Made by a program: the position numbers and the translations under genes. 64,000 nucleotides of DNA from UKL13-2 sp044229235 (GTDB taxonomy: Bacteria > Pseudomonadota > Gammaproteobacteria > Burkholderiales > Usitatibacteraceae). How positions within the stretch are numbered: position 1 is the first letter of the stretch; the number at the start of each line of letters is the position of its first letter. The DNA lies in NCBI GenBank assembly GCA_044229235.1, contig JBGATH010000009.1, positions 55,584 through 119,583 on the forward strand. Reading direction: 5' to 3'. Shown here piece by piece: positions 63,821 through 64,000 of this stretch. The notes beneath the pieces were generated by a model. The model was not told where the DNA came from, did not search any database, and was given only the letters and a program-made list of their open reading frames with translations.

Positions 63821-64000
63821 GTGGTGAAGCTGACGGTACTTTCGCGCAGCTACTGCCACCTCTGTGACGACCTGATTACGGCCCTGGAGCAATTCCGGGG
63901 CCGTTTTTCATTGGCGTTCGAGATCGAGGTGGTGGATGTCGATGCGCATCCGGCAATCGAGGCGCAGTGGGGCGACAAGGTGCCGGTGCTGCTCGACGGC
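63821..64000 (+). CDS. Glutaredoxin family protein (DUF836-like), N-terminal part
   Basis: The frame starts at GTG 63821 (or 63824) 5 bases after degP and runs off the window after 60 codons. KLTVLSRSYCHLCDDLITAL carries a CxxC redox motif at the end of the first strand, followed by VVDVDAHPAIEAQWGDKVPV with a cis-Pro turn, a thioredoxin-fold pattern. Such a gene commonly follows mucD/degP. Role unknown. Confidence 0.85.
   Translation, partial: MVKLTVLSRSYCHLCDDLITALEQFRGRFSLAFEIEVVDVDAHPAIEAQWGDKVPVLLDG

Overview
The window is high-GC DNA with dense, mostly intact genes. It looks like a betaproteobacterium. The support is gene content and order only: a rpoE-rseA-rseB-degP-glutaredoxin block next to nadB, a surE-pcm-nlpD block, a 1606-residue NAD-glutamate dehydrogenase, a dsbB, and TRAP dicarboxylate genes with their own two-component system. 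No rRNA or tRNA gene was seen, so the genus cannot be fixed.

Layout. 1-3.1 kb: an incomplete operon with a pilus-type periplasmic chaperone and an outer-membrane protein ending in an SdrD-like B domain. 3.1-12.5 kb: dsbB, NAD-GDH, an OmpR/EnvZ-type pair and a DUF4397 lipoprotein. 12.6-33.7 kb: a large organophosphonate and amine locus. Its minus-strand half is seven tightly packed genes (GntR regulator, phnA, phnY, Na/Pi-PhoU transporter, PhnZ-like HD oxygenase, EamA transporter, FAD/GcvT demethylase-like protein). Its plus-strand half holds a 2-aminoethylphosphonate ABC transporter and phnW, then a ruined glutamine-synthetase-like gene, an IS481 transposase, an iron alcohol dehydrogenase, a gamma-glutamyl hydrolase, an aldehyde dehydrogenase and a HAD phosphatase. 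The halves diverge from one 212-bp control region with a clear palindrome and a good promoter. 33.7-40.2 kb: accessory genes, some lower in GC, including two broken paralogues, a GFA protein, an M48 protease and a metallophosphoesterase. 40.2-50.2 kb: aspartate aminotransferase, DctSR-like regulators, TRAP dctPQM, surE-pcm-nlpD. 50.3-59.6 kb: a TonB receptor, a giant NHL-repeat protein with a dockerin-like tail, nnr (NAD(P)HX repair) and nadB. 59.6-64 kb: the sigma-E envelope-stress operon.

How the phosphonate genes fit together: 2-aminoethylphosphonate (AEP) is imported, PhnW makes phosphonoacetaldehyde, PhnY oxidises it to phosphonoacetate, and PhnA releases acetate and phosphate. The HD protein keeps the spacing of the PhnZ active-site residues and could cleave 1-hydroxy-2-aminoethylphosphonate or an N-methyl analogue. 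The neighbouring dimethylglycine/sarcosine dehydrogenase-like enzyme could use a methylated product, and the Na/Pi-PhoU protein could dispose of surplus phosphate. This combination is the most interesting system in the window.

Two dispersed repeat families run through the window. Family 1 is a 66-bp hairpin-type unit with six copies. One copy lies in frame inside nnr and adds 22 codons, and another overlaps the end of the transposase gene. Family 2 is a 44-bp arm, single or as inverted pairs. One pair forms the new C-terminus of PhnW.
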